Assembly: GCA_947494035.1 (NCBI GenBank)
Contig: CANLTN010000002.1
Location: 186,001 to 250,000, forward strand
Reading direction: 5' to 3'
Length of the DNA: 64,000 nucleotides
Origin: Pseudovibrio sp947494035
Lineage (GTDB): Bacteria; Pseudomonadota; Alphaproteobacteria; Rhizobiales; Stappiaceae
The notes beneath the pieces are model-generated. The model was given only the letters and a program-made list of their open reading frames with translations, made no database searches and had not been told where the DNA came from. Made by a program: the position numbers and the translations under genes. Positions 19,112 through 27,313 of the stretch are shown here, in pieces; within the stretch, counting starts at the first letter, position 1; the number at the start of each line of letters is the position of its first letter.

Positions 19112-20587
19112 ATGAGTTCCACAGTCTCACCAACCAAAGATATTCCACTCCTTCGTGAAGCATGCCTCATTGGAGGAAAATGGGTTCGCGGAGACGAGAA
19201 CAATTCCATCTCTGTGAACAATCCAGCGACCGGTGCCATCATCGGACAAGTCCCGCGTTTCGGGAGGCCAGAGACGGCAGAAGCGATTAATGCCGCTCAC
19301 ACTGCGTTTAAGGTCTGGTCGAAGATGACTGCCGTCGAACGCTGTAATTTGATGCTGGGCTGGGCGGACCTGATTAGTGAAAATCAGAAGGAACTTGCCC
19401 GGCTGCTAACTATTGAAATGGGTAAGCCATTGGCTGAGTCCATGGGCGAAGTGGCGATCACGGGCAACTACATTCGCTTCTTTGCTGAAGAAGGTAAGCG
19501 TGTTTATGGCGATGTGATCCCTTCTCCGTGGAAGGACCGCCGCATCATGGTGACCAAAGAGCCATTGGGCGTTGTTGGCGCGATTACGCCATGGAACTTC
19601 CCAAGCTCCATGCTTGGGCGCAAGCTGGCAGCTGCTTTGGGGTCCGGCTGTACGGTTGTTGCCAAGCCAGCAAGCCAGACGCCTTACTCGGCGTTGATCC
19701 TGGGAGAGCTGGCTGAGGAGGCTGGTATTCCTGCGGGCGTGATCAACATTATTACCGGTTCTGCTGCGCAAATAGCCGATGAAATGTGTGAGAACGAGAA
19801 GGTGCGTAAGATCACCTTCACTGGCTCCACCCCAGTGGGCAAGCAGCTTGCCTCGAAAGCTCTGGCCAATATGAAGAAGGTCTCCATGGAGCTGGGCGGC
19901 AATGCGCCGTTTATCGTGTTTGACTCAGCTGATATCGACAAGGCTGTTGAAGGAGCCATTGCCTCCAAGTTCAGAAACTCTGGTCAGACCTGCGTGTGTG
20001 CCAATCGCATCTACGCTCAGGCTGGTATCTATGATGAGTTTTCCGCAAAGCTGAAAGCGGCGATTGAGGAACAGCTGCGTGTTGGTGATGGTCTTGATGC
20101 GGATGTTAATCAGGGGCCGCTGATTGATGAGCATGCAGTTGCCAAAGTGGAAGAGCTGATCACCGACGCCGTGGAGAAAGGCGGCACCGTCGTTGCTGGC
20201 GGGAAGCGTAATGCACAAGGTGGCAGTTTCTTTGAGCCGACTTTGCTGCTGAATGCTACGCCGGACATGAAGGTTGCCAAGGAAGAAACATTTGGCCCGT
20301 TCGCACCAGTCTTCAAGTTCGAGAGTGAAGACGATGCAATCAGGATGGCCAATGACACTGAATACGGCCTTGCCTGCTACTTCTACAGTCAGGATCTCGG
20401 TCAGACTTTCCGGGTAATGGAAGCGCTGGAATATGGCCTCGTCGGCGTGAATGAAGGCGTGATCACCACTGAGTATGCACCGTTTGGCGGCTACAAAGAC
20501 AGCGGTATGGGGAATGAAGGTTCCAAATACGGCATCGATGACTACATCAACATCAAATACTCTTGCATTGGTGGGCTTGGCCTTTAA
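19112..20587 (+). CDS. gabD: NADP-dependent succinate-semialdehyde dehydrogenase
   Basis: A 491-residue aldehyde dehydrogenase that converts succinate semialdehyde to succinate, the last step of GABA breakdown. Visible are the cofactor-site segment GAITPWNFPSSMLGRKLA, the catalytic Glu in SMELGGNAP, and the nucleophile Cys294 in SGQTCVCANR. The GabD-like features EEGKRVYGDVIPSP and NEGVITTEYAPFGG favour this over other ALDH substrates. The ATG at 19112 has AGGAGATACTC directly upstream; the open frame 30 codons further up lacks family likeness. Transcribed alone, with a terminator after it. No GABA transaminase is nearby. Confidence 0.9.
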   Translation: MSSTVSPTKDIPLLREACLIGGKWVRGDENNSISVNNPATGAIIGQVPRFGRPETAEAINAAHTAFKVWSKMTAVERCNLMLGWADLISENQKELARLLTIEMGKPLAESMGEVAITGNYIRFFAEEGKRVYGDVIPSPWKDRRIMVTKEPLGVVGAITPWNFPSSMLGRKLAAALGSGCTVVAKPASQTPYSALILGELAEEAGIPAGVINIITGSAAQIADEMCENEKVRKITFTGSTPVGKQLASKALANMKKVSMELGGNAPFIVFDSADIDKAVEGAIASKFRNSGQTCVCANRIYAQAGIYDEFSAKLKAAIEEQLRVGDGLDADVNQGPLIDEHAVAKVEELITDAVEKGGTVVAGGKRNAQGGSFFEPTLLLNATPDMKVAKEETFGPFAPVFKFESEDDAIRMANDTEYGLACYFYSQDLGQTFRVMEALEYGLVGVNEGVITTEYAPFGGYKDSGMGNEGSKYGIDDYINIKYSCIGGLGL

Positions 20588-20608
20588 AACTTATTGCTAA
20601 TTTTGGGG

Positions 20609-20637
20609 AGCCGGAGTGTTTATCTCTCCGGCTTTTT
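20609..20637 (+). terminator. Rho-independent terminator of gabD
   Basis: Stem AGCCGGAG / CTCCGGCT with a 9-base loop, followed by five T residues. It argues against starting the next gene at the GTG at 20616, which lies inside the hairpin. Confidence 0.85.
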
Positions 20638-20651
20638 CGGGGACTATTTTT

Positions 20652-21200
20652 GTGATCATAGAAGAAGAACGTTGTACAACCGCTCCAACACTTGAGGGCG
20701 AGCGAATTATTATGCGTGCTCACCAGCCATCAGACTTTGACGCATGCTGCGAATTGTGGGCAGATCCTGAAGTGGTTCGCTACATATCAGGCAAGCCATC
20801 TAGCCGATCAGATACTTGGGGCCGTCTCTTAAAATATGCTGGCCACTGGAATCTTAGCGGATTTGGGTATTGGGCCGTAATCGAGAAGGACAGTGGTGCG
20901 CTGATCGGCGATATCGGCTTTTCCGACTTCAAGCGTGATGTTACCCCTAGTCTGGAGGGATTTGCGGAGGCTGGCTGGGTGACCTCTCCCAAGTTTCATG
21001 GCAAGGGGTATGCGCGCGAAGCTGTGGAGCTGTGTCTGTCCTGGCTAAAAAATTCCAGACGATTTCCTGAGGTTCACTGCATTATTGCACCAGAAAACAC
21101 AGCGAGCATTGCTCTTGCTGAACGGGTCGAGTTCAAGAAGTACACAGACGGAACCTATCTGGGAGAGCCGACAGTTTTCATGAAGCAAAGCTTCACCTGA
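20652..21200 (+). CDS. GNAT-family N-acetyltransferase (RimJ-like)
   Basis: A 182-residue acetyl-CoA-dependent transferase of the RimJ/RimL type. It has TLEGERIIMRAHQPSDFD at the start, ALIGDIGFSDF for strand beta4, the acetyl-CoA pyrophosphate loop in SPKFHGKGYAREAVELC, and the APENTASIALAERVEF segment typical of ribosomal-protein or small-molecule acetyltransferases. The substrate is unknown. The start chosen is GTG 20652 with GGGGA upstream; a GTG at 20616 is possible but sits in the gabD terminator. Confidence 0.85.
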   Translation: MIIEEERCTTAPTLEGERIIMRAHQPSDFDACCELWADPEVVRYISGKPSSRSDTWGRLLKYAGHWNLSGFGYWAVIEKDSGALIGDIGFSDFKRDVTPSLEGFAEAGWVTSPKFHGKGYAREAVELCLSWLKNSRRFPEVHCIIAPENTASIALAERVEFKKYTDGTYLGEPTVFMKQSFT

Positions 21201-21205
21201 TACAG

Positions 21206-21246
21206 CAAGCCCAAGCAGCATTATACTGGTTGGGCTTGTTCATTTT
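21206..21246 (+). terminator. Terminator after the GNAT gene
   Basis: Perfect 8-bp stem CAAGCCCA / TGGGCTTG with a 17-base loop followed by TTCATTTT. Confidence 0.7.
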
Positions 21247-21293
21247 CTGCGATCCTGTATATGCTTGACTTAAAGATCCATGCAGGCTGACTT

Positions 21294-21797
21294 ATGCAAA
21301 AATACGATAAAATCTACGCCAAGGACGAAAGTTACTTCGGCCATACCTCCAAGCAGTTTACGACGCTGTTCTCAAACTTGGACTTCGACACCGGCACCAT
21401 CTTAGATCTGGGTGCGGGACAGGGACGCGACTCAGTCTTTCTAGCCAAGCGCGGTTACAATGTGATTGCTCTGGACAGTTCTAAAGTGGGGCTGGACCAG
21501 TTGCAGGAGCGTGCTGAAGCTGACAACCTGCCTATTGAAATCGTTCATGCTGACGCCTTGGGCTACACCCCGCCTCAAGGTCTTGATGCGATTATTGCAG
21601 ACCGATTTTTCCACGAGGTTCCGAGGACGGCGCGGGTTAAGCTATTACAGCGCATGCTCGGCCACCTGCGGGTAGGCGGATATATGTTGATTGCTGATGA
21701 CAAAAGCGTTCTGCCCAATCTTCGCGACACTCTGAAGAAAGAAAAATTCGAGGTTTTGCGCGACAAAAACGGCATTCTCTTTACCTACAAGCCGTAG
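21294..21797 (+). CDS. Class I SAM-dependent methyltransferase (TehB-like)
   Basis: A 167-residue protein. It has the SAM-binding motif I in ILDLGAGQGRDSVFLAKRGY (about residues 37-56), motif II acidic residue in VIALDSS, and motif III/IV around DAIIADRFFHEVP. The small size and N-terminus (MQKYDKIYA) resemble TehB or thiopurine-type methyltransferases, but the substrate cannot be assigned. ATG 21294 is the start. It stands alone between a terminator and the YceI operon. Confidence 0.82.
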   Translation: MQKYDKIYAKDESYFGHTSKQFTTLFSNLDFDTGTILDLGAGQGRDSVFLAKRGYNVIALDSSKVGLDQLQERAEADNLPIEIVHADALGYTPPQGLDAIIADRFFHEVPRTARVKLLQRMLGHLRVGGYMLIADDKSVLPNLRDTLKKEKFEVLRDKNGILFTYKP

Positions 21798-22114
21798 GGC
21801 ATTGTTGGAGGCGCGGACCTGTGCCTCCCTACTACCCTATTCTCCTTCCGGACTGTTTCCAGCTGATACACACACGAAAACGTGATGTAAAACCCTTATA
21901 GTTTTGTAGTTGTATCAACCGGTTTCACAATCTCCTTTATATTGCCACAGTGGCAACTCATTTTTGCATCAATGTTTTCCAAAAACAGCAATATCGCTGG
22001 GTTTTGCGTGATTGTGCACCTATATTGAACAATGCGTTTAATTGCAATTTTCTGCACATCTGCCAATTGTTTGCCAAGCTTGAAATTTAGAGTTCAACTT
22101 TATTGGAGAATACG
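21798..22114. other. Promoter region of the YceI operon
   Basis: About 315 bp. It starts with a weak hairpin (GGAGGC / GCCTCC) after the methyltransferase and contains a perfect 15-bp palindrome at 21942-21956, annotated separately. Confidence 0.5.
21942..21956. promoter_or_regulatory. 15-bp palindrome, candidate operator of the yceI operon
   Basis: TTGCCAC-A-GTGGCAA, a perfect odd palindrome 158 bp upstream of the first yceI gene. There is no T-run, so it is more likely a protein-binding site than a terminator. The regulator is unknown. Confidence 0.5.
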
Positions 22115-22693
22115 ATGAAATCAGTTCGCTTCGGAATGCTTGCAGTTGCAGCTTCTTTCTTGACCACGGCAGCAATGGCTGAGCCGGTGGCCTACGACGT
22201 TGACATGTCCCACGCAAACCTTGCGTTTGACTACAATCACCTGGGTTACTCCACCACGGACGGGCGCTTTGCCAAATGGACCCCTACTCTGATCATTGAT
22301 GAAGAGGTCCCGGCCAACTCTAAAGTGGACGTGGAGATTGACGTCACTTCCATGGACACTTTCTGGGAGAGTCGCGACAGACACCTTAAGAGCCCAGACT
22401 TCTTCGATGTTGAACAGTTCCCGACTGCAACATTCAAGTCCACCAAGGTCGAAAAGGTTAGCGGTAATGAGCTGGATGTCACTGGTGACCTGACCATCCG
22501 TGACATCACTAAGCCAACCGTTCTACGGGTTGTTGTCAACCAGCTTGGCCAGCATCCATCAGCGAATAAACGGGCTGTTGGTCTGGATGCTTCCACCACG
22601 ATCAAGCGCTCTGATTACGGTATGACCATGGCTCTGCCTTACGTGTCTGACGATGTAAACATCAACATCAGTTTTGAAGCGACCGTACAGTAA
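22115..22693 (+). CDS. YceI-family periplasmic protein (first copy)
   Basis: A 192-residue secreted lipocalin-like protein. It has a signal peptide (about residues 1-23, cleavage at AMA/EPV) and the YceI fold: YDVDMSHANLAFDYNHLGYS, an SMDTFWESRDRHLKSPDFFD segment, and DLTIRDITKPTVL. Family members bind polyisoprenoid or quinone-like lipids in the periplasm. The ATG at 22115 has GGAG upstream. It is followed by cytochrome b561 and a second yceI, a recurring trio suggesting lipid-quinone redox chemistry (inference). Confidence 0.9.
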   Translation: MKSVRFGMLAVAASFLTTAAMAEPVAYDVDMSHANLAFDYNHLGYSTTDGRFAKWTPTLIIDEEVPANSKVDVEIDVTSMDTFWESRDRHLKSPDFFDVEQFPTATFKSTKVEKVSGNELDVTGDLTIRDITKPTVLRVVVNQLGQHPSANKRAVGLDASTTIKRSDYGMTMALPYVSDDVNINISFEATVQ

Positions 22694-22790
22694 TAGTTCT
22701 GGTCTGTCAGATGCATGCATTGCTCTGACAGCCTGATCGAATTTGGTGAAGGGGCGTGCCCGTCCCTTCCCTTGATCAAAGGGGCTGTCC

Positions 22791-23360
22791 ATGATCAAAA
22801 ACACCCGATCAGCTTATGGATACGTCGCGATTTATCTGCACTGGACCATGGCTGCACTTATCATCGGTATGCTGGGCTTTGGCCTTTATATGGTTACGCT
22901 GCCGATCTTCGAGCCTGCAACCTACACTCTCTACCAGCTCCACAAGTCGATTGGCTTTGTTGTTCTGGCGTTGGTTGCCTTGCGCCTTCTTTGGAAAATC
23001 ACTAATATCACACCGGATTTGCCAGAGAATACGCCGACGTGGGAAAGGGTTGCTGCACACCTGGGACACATTAGTCTTTACGCTCTGATGTTGATCATGC
23101 CACTGACAGGATGGCTTCTGGTTTCAACAAGCCCGCTTGGCCTCCCGTCAGTTTTCTTTAACCTCTTTGAGATTCCGCATCTACCAGTGCCCGAGTTTTT
23201 AGGGCAAAAAGCAAAGGTGTCCGAGTTTTTCACTGAGGTACACGGCTGGGCTTCGTATGCATTTATTGCAGTAATCCTTGTTCATATCGGAGCTGCTCTT
23301 AAGCACTACTTTATTTACAAGAACAAAGTCTTACAGCGTATGCTATCATTGCAAGACTAG
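22791..23360 (+). CDS. Cytochrome b561 family membrane protein
   Basis: A 189-residue, four-helix di-heme b membrane protein. Candidate heme ligands are His17 in YLHW, His51 in QLHKSIGF, and histidines in the last helices (EVHGW, ILVHIG). Family members pass electrons between quinol and periplasmic acceptors. It lies between two yceI genes on the same strand (97 bp and 21 bp gaps), matching the common cytochrome b561/YceI pairing. ATG 22791 is used. Confidence 0.92.
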   Translation: MIKNTRSAYGYVAIYLHWTMAALIIGMLGFGLYMVTLPIFEPATYTLYQLHKSIGFVVLALVALRLLWKITNITPDLPENTPTWERVAAHLGHISLYALMLIMPLTGWLLVSTSPLGLPSVFFNLFEIPHLPVPEFLGQKAKVSEFFTEVHGWASYAFIAVILVHIGAALKHYFIYKNKVLQRMLSLQD

Positions 23361-23381
23361 TCTGAGTATCCGGAGAAAACT

Positions 23382-23951
23382 ATGAGATCAATGACCAATC
23401 TATTCTCTAAAGCCAGCGTTTTTTTTGGGTTTGTCATGCTCGCCACAGCATCCACAGCCTCCGCAGATGAATGGTCTGTGGATCGCAATAGGAGCACACT
23501 CGGGTTTGAAGTCATCAATAACGGTAATACCGTAACAGGTACATTTGGAACCTGGGATGCAAAGATCGTGTTCGATGAGCAAGACCTTGAAAGTACCGAA
23601 ATCCAGGCGACAATCATCACCGGAAGCGTACATACTGAGGACACTCAGACAGCTGGTGCTATTACCACTGCCCAGTGGCTGGATATCTCCAGCTATCCAG
23701 ATGCCGTCTTCCGCGTTGATAATGTAGTGCCAGCTGGGGGTGACCTTTATGAGGCGGCGGGTACGTTGGAACTCAGAGGCGCAAAGATTGCTGTGTTCCT
23801 TCCGTTCACGCTGTCCATTGAAGGCGATACAGCGCATGCCGTTGGTGAGGCCAAGCTTTCACGCAGTGACTTTAATATTGGCGATGGCGTGCCAGAAAGC
23901 ACGGTCAGCAACAACGTAACAGTGACGCTTGATCTTTACGCAACACGCTGA
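23382..23951 (+). CDS. YceI-family periplasmic protein (second copy)
   Basis: A 189-residue protein with a signal peptide ending at ASA/DEW (about residue 28) and the YceI core (WSVDRNRSTLGFEVINNG, then WLDISSYPDAVFRVDNV and GEAKLSRSDFNIGDG). It is only distantly like the first copy, so the two probably do different jobs rather than being a recent duplication. It is the third gene of the operon and ends before a strong terminator. Confidence 0.9.
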   Translation: MRSMTNLFSKASVFFGFVMLATASTASADEWSVDRNRSTLGFEVINNGNTVTGTFGTWDAKIVFDEQDLESTEIQATIITGSVHTEDTQTAGAITTAQWLDISSYPDAVFRVDNVVPAGGDLYEAAGTLELRGAKIAVFLPFTLSIEGDTAHAVGEAKLSRSDFNIGDGVPESTVSNNVTVTLDLYATR

Positions 23952-24035
23952 GGCCCAATCCGATAAGAGAGCTGCATTATCCACCTGATCGCTCATCAAT
24001 TCGGCAAAATCTAATAAATATGACAGTTTTTGAAG

Positions 24036-24063
24036 GCTGAGGGGCTTTGCCCCTCGGCTTTTT
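24036..24063 (+). terminator. Terminator of the yceI-cytochrome b561-yceI operon
   Basis: Stem GCTGAGGGGC / GCCCCTCGGC (one G-T pair) with a three-base loop and five T residues. Confidence 0.85.
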
Positions 24064-24093
24064 CTCTATAAAACGGCGCTCAGCAATTCAACA

Positions 24094-24109
24094 GTGTACA
24101 GCTGTACAC
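24094..24109. promoter_or_regulatory. 16-bp perfect palindrome before the fumarase gene
   Basis: GTGTACAGCTGTACAC, a perfect palindrome ending 23 bp before the fumarase start. The position suits an operator in the leader or over the promoter. The cognate regulator is unknown. Confidence 0.55.
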
Positions 24110-24132
24110 CAAAATAGCCAGAGAGTCCCAAG

Positions 24133-25767
24133 ATGTCTGATACACTTGCTCCCGAGTACGTTCACACCTCTCTTTTTCCATTAGGTAAGGACATGACCCC
24201 GTATCGCAAGCTGACTTCCAAATTTGTGAGTGAAGTTGAGTTTGACGGTGAGACAGTTCTCAAAGTGGACCAAGAAGGCCTGCGCTTACTTGCAGAAGAA
24301 GCATTTAAAGACATCAACCATTACCTGCGCCCTTCCCACCTTAAACAGCTGCGTAAAATTCTGGACGACCCAGAAGCGACTGCAAACGACAAGTTTGTTG
24401 CCTTTGACCTGATGAAGAACGCCAATATCTCGGCAGCAGGTGTATTGCCGATGTGTCAGGACACCGGTACAGCGATCGTCATGGGTAAAAAGGGCCGTAA
24501 GGTCTGGACCAATGGCAATGACGAAGCAGCGCTTGGTGAAGGGGCGCGGGATGCCTACTTCAAAAAGAACCTGCGCTACTCTCAGCTGGCACCGCTTTCC
24601 ATGTTTGAGGAAAAGAACACCAAGAACAACATGCCGGCTCAGATCGAGCTCTATTCTGAAGGCGACGATGCCTACAAGTTCCTGTTTATGGCAAAAGGCG
24701 GTGGGTCTGCCAACAAGACCTTCCTGTTTCAGGGCACTCCAAGTCTCCTGACCCATGATCGGATGATCGACTTCCTGAAGGAGAAGATCCTCACTCTTGG
24801 CACCGCAGCTTGTCCTCCATACCATCTATCAATTGTTATCGGGGGTACGTCCGCCGAACTGAACCTGAAGACTGTGAAGCTCGCGTCTGCCCGGTATCTG
24901 GACGAGCTGCCGACTGAGGGCTCAGAGGCTGGTCATGCGTTCCGCGATCTGGAGATGGAAGCCGAGATTCATAAGATCACCCAATCTAGCGGTGTTGGTG
25001 CTCAGTTTGGCGGCAAATACTTCTGTCACGATGTGCGTGTGATCCGCCTGCCACGTCACGGTGCCTCTTTGCCGATCGGGCTTGGTGTTTCCTGTTCTGC
25101 GGACCGTCAGGCTACCGGCAAGATCACCAAGGACGGCATTTTCCTTGAGGAGCTGGAGCGCAATCCGGAAGTCTACATGCCAGAGGTGACTGATGCAGAT
25201 GTCTCTGAGGACGTGGTGAAGATCGACTTGACCCGCCCAATGAGCGAGATTCTCGGTGAGCTGACCAAGCACCCAACAAAAACGCGGCTCTCATTGAGTG
25301 GCCCGCTGATCGTGGCGCGTGACCTTGCGCACTCTAAGCTGCGTGATCGTCTTGAGGCCGGTGAGCCTCTGCCTGACTATATCAAGAACCATCCTGTTTA
25401 TTATGCAGGTCCGGCCAAGACTCCAGAAGGAATGCCATCAGGCTCCTTTGGTCCAACCACGGCTGGTCGTATGGATGCCTATGTAGATCAGTTTCAGGCT
25501 GCAGGTGGTTCCATGGTGATGCTGGCAAAGGGCAACCGTTCTGCTAGCGTACGCCGCGCCTGTCAGGCGCACGGAGGCTTTTATCTGGGCTCCATCGGTG
25601 GTCCTGCAGCTCGCCTTGCTCAAGACTGCATCAAAAGCGTTGAGGTAGTTGAGTATGAAGAGCTGGGTATGGAAGCCGTCTGGAAGATTGAAGTTGAGGA
25701 CTTCCCTGCCTTTATCGTTGTCGATGACAAAGGCAATGACTTCTTTAAAGAGCTGAACCTGAGCTGA
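24133..25767 (+). CDS. fumA: Class I (4Fe-4S) fumarate hydratase
   Basis: A 544-residue TCA-cycle enzyme that interconverts fumarate and malate. Alpha and beta domains are fused in one chain, as in E. coli FumA/FumB. Likely cluster cysteines sit in PMCQDTGT (about residue 112), TAACPPYHL and VSCSADRQ. The beta domain carries GPTTAGRMDAYVD and HGGFYLGSIGGPAA. The class is oxygen-sensitive and iron-dependent. ATG 24133 is used. It is a single-gene unit between two terminators, with a 16-bp palindrome just upstream. Confidence 0.94.
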   Translation: MSDTLAPEYVHTSLFPLGKDMTPYRKLTSKFVSEVEFDGETVLKVDQEGLRLLAEEAFKDINHYLRPSHLKQLRKILDDPEATANDKFVAFDLMKNANISAAGVLPMCQDTGTAIVMGKKGRKVWTNGNDEAALGEGARDAYFKKNLRYSQLAPLSMFEEKNTKNNMPAQIELYSEGDDAYKFLFMAKGGGSANKTFLFQGTPSLLTHDRMIDFLKEKILTLGTAACPPYHLSIVIGGTSAELNLKTVKLASARYLDELPTEGSEAGHAFRDLEMEAEIHKITQSSGVGAQFGGKYFCHDVRVIRLPRHGASLPIGLGVSCSADRQATGKITKDGIFLEELERNPEVYMPEVTDADVSEDVVKIDLTRPMSEILGELTKHPTKTRLSLSGPLIVARDLAHSKLRDRLEAGEPLPDYIKNHPVYYAGPAKTPEGMPSGSFGPTTAGRMDAYVDQFQAAGGSMVMLAKGNRSASVRRACQAHGGFYLGSIGGPAARLAQDCIKSVEVVEYEELGMEAVWKIEVEDFPAFIVVDDKGNDFFKELNLS

Positions 25768-25796
25768 CGTAGAACAGCTAAGTTTTAAAAGTTTGA

Positions 25797-25823
25797 GGGG
25801 CGTTCTTCGGGACGCCCTTTTTC
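25797..25823 (+). terminator. Terminator of the fumarase gene
   Basis: Stem GGGCGT / ACGCCC with a short loop, then five T residues. Confidence 0.85.
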
Positions 25824-26128
25824 TTTGCAACTGATCAATACAATTTCATTCAATCATGATTTAAATTAGAATTATTCATTCTATTACGCGACTATTAATT
25901 ATTGTTTTAGCTAGATAAAAATCAATCTCTAGACTAATGTAAATCAGCTTGAACTAGATACTATGTAAATTCTTTTGCCATAAGAAGCATATAGCGGAAG
26001 TTGTAGTCTCTATTACTTCAACAATTAATAGATTTGACATTTAAAGCTGCGAGCGTCTCCCCACTCGTTGCATAAATTCCCTCATGCAACCGAGATAAAA
26101 CAAACAACAATATCCCAGGGGGTATTCA
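25824..26128. other. AT-rich intergenic region before the L,D-transpeptidase
   Basis: About 300 bp, AT-rich, with no open frame of interest. It carries the promoter of the next gene by position. No hairpin or palindrome was seen. Confidence 0.5.
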
Positions 26129-26725
26129 ATGCGCATACTTATCGCGAGTGTTGCTCTTTGCATGGCGGCACTCTTTACCGGAACGCCGGCTAACGCCAAC
26201 ACTTCTGGAAAATTCTTTGACCACGCATCCAAGAAATGGGTTTCTTATGGTCCTGCTCGCGCGGGCAAGTCACCCATCAAGCGTAAGCTGGTGCGTTATA
26301 ACGGCTCGTACGGCCCCAATACAATTGTGATCAGCACCAAAGACCGCCGCCTCTATCACGTTCGCGGTGATGGCACTGCCATGGTGTATGGCGTGGGTGT
26401 GGGCCGTGACGGCTTCCAGTGGTCTGGTACACACCGCATCACCCGCAAGGCTGAATGGCCGAGCTGGTCACCGCCAGCGGTTATGATTGCCCGTGAACGC
26501 CGTAAAGGCCGCATTTTGCCAAGCTATATGGAAGGTGGCCCGAACAATCCACTTGGTGCACGTGCCATGTATATCGGCAACACCATCTACCGTATCCATG
26601 GCTCCAATGAACCATGGACGATTGGTTCGGCTGTTTCGTCTGGTTGCATAAGACTGGCTAACGAAGACGTCATCCACCTTTATGACAACGTACGCGTCGG
26701 CACGAAAGTTGTTGTGCTACGCTAG
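26129..26725 (+). CDS. L,D-transpeptidase (YkuD domain)
   Basis: A 198-residue secreted enzyme that cross-links peptidoglycan stem peptides or attaches outer-membrane protein to peptidoglycan. It has a signal peptide (residues 1-23, cleavage at ANA/NTS). The catalytic motif is IHGSNEPWT...VSSGCIRL, with His157 and nucleophile Cys173. The length and architecture are those of the short alphaproteobacterial YkuD proteins. The ATG at 26129 is preceded by a G-rich ribosome site. It converges on the DUF971 gene. Confidence 0.94.
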   Translation: MRILIASVALCMAALFTGTPANANTSGKFFDHASKKWVSYGPARAGKSPIKRKLVRYNGSYGPNTIVISTKDRRLYHVRGDGTAMVYGVGVGRDGFQWSGTHRITRKAEWPSWSPPAVMIARERRKGRILPSYMEGGPNNPLGARAMYIGNTIYRIHGSNEPWTIGSAVSSGCIRLANEDVIHLYDNVRVGTKVVVLR

Positions 26726-26729
26726 ATTT

Positions 26730-26760
26730 AAAGGGGGTGGGCTCTCAGCCAGCCCCCTTT
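26730..26760. terminator. Bidirectional hairpin between the L,D-transpeptidase and DUF971 genes
   Basis: AAAGGGGG...CCCCCTTT stem with two internal mismatches and a short loop. It lies between convergent stops and overlaps the last codon of the minus-strand gene. Confidence 0.65.
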
Positions 26761-27124
26761 ACATCGCCTTCCGGCTCAGGCCGCGTTCCTTCAATTCACT
26801 TAGATAGCGATTCCACAGCGCATCTTTTTCATTATGCATTTCCTGAAAGTACCTCCACGTGAAGATCCCAGTATTGTGCAGGTCATCAAACGTCAGTTTC
26901 ACGGCGTAATTGCCAACGGGATCAACGCCGATAATGCTCACGCCTTTCTTTCCCGGGATCACTTTCCGTTGATCTGGAGAATGCCCCTGTACTTCTGCTG
27001 ATGGGGACATGACGCGTAGAAATTCTGCAGTAAACGCAACCTTCAGGCCATCATCAAAAGTAATTTCAAGAGTTGAACCCTCGTTCTTCAGGTGGATCTG
27101 CTCAGGCCAACGTGTTTCCGTCAT
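26759..27124 (-). CDS. DUF971 family protein (gamma-butyrobetaine hydroxylase-like N-terminal domain)
   Basis: A 121-residue soluble protein. WPEQIHLKNEGSTLEITFDDG and the later GVDPVGNYAVKLTFDDLHNTGIFTWRY correspond to DUF971, the domain seen alone in bacteria and at the N-terminus of eukaryotic gamma-butyrobetaine hydroxylases. The stand-alone form often neighbours Mrp/ApbC or molybdopterin genes, as here (divergent to moaA, 3.1 kb from apbC). The biochemical function is not established. Confidence 0.88.
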   Translation of the reverse strand: MTETRWPEQIHLKNEGSTLEITFDDGLKVAFTAEFLRVMSPSAEVQGHSPDQRKVIPGKKGVSIIGVDPVGNYAVKLTFDDLHNTGIFTWRYFQEMHNEKDALWNRYLSELKERGLSRKAM

Positions 27125-27183
27125 GTTTTTTTATCCTTGCCCAACTTCATGGAACTCAGTATTGATGTTTCAGGAATTATACA

Positions 27184-27218
27184 TGTGGTTCTAGGATATT
27201 TTCCTAGGTAAATCCACC
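27184..27218. promoter_or_regulatory. Nested inverted repeat upstream of moaA
   Basis: Inner arms CTAGGA / TCCTAG with a 5-base centre, and outer GTGG / CCAC. It lies about 100 bp before moaA and 60 bp from the divergent DUF971 start. It could be an operator or an RNA hairpin. It does not resemble the known Moco RNA motif. Confidence 0.4.
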
Positions 27219-27313
27219 GGAACTCCTACCCGATGGATTGACGCTAACTTGTTGCGCACTACATTGGAATTATTAAATTCGTCACATAAATAGATACGTG
27301 AGTGGAGGTTTCG

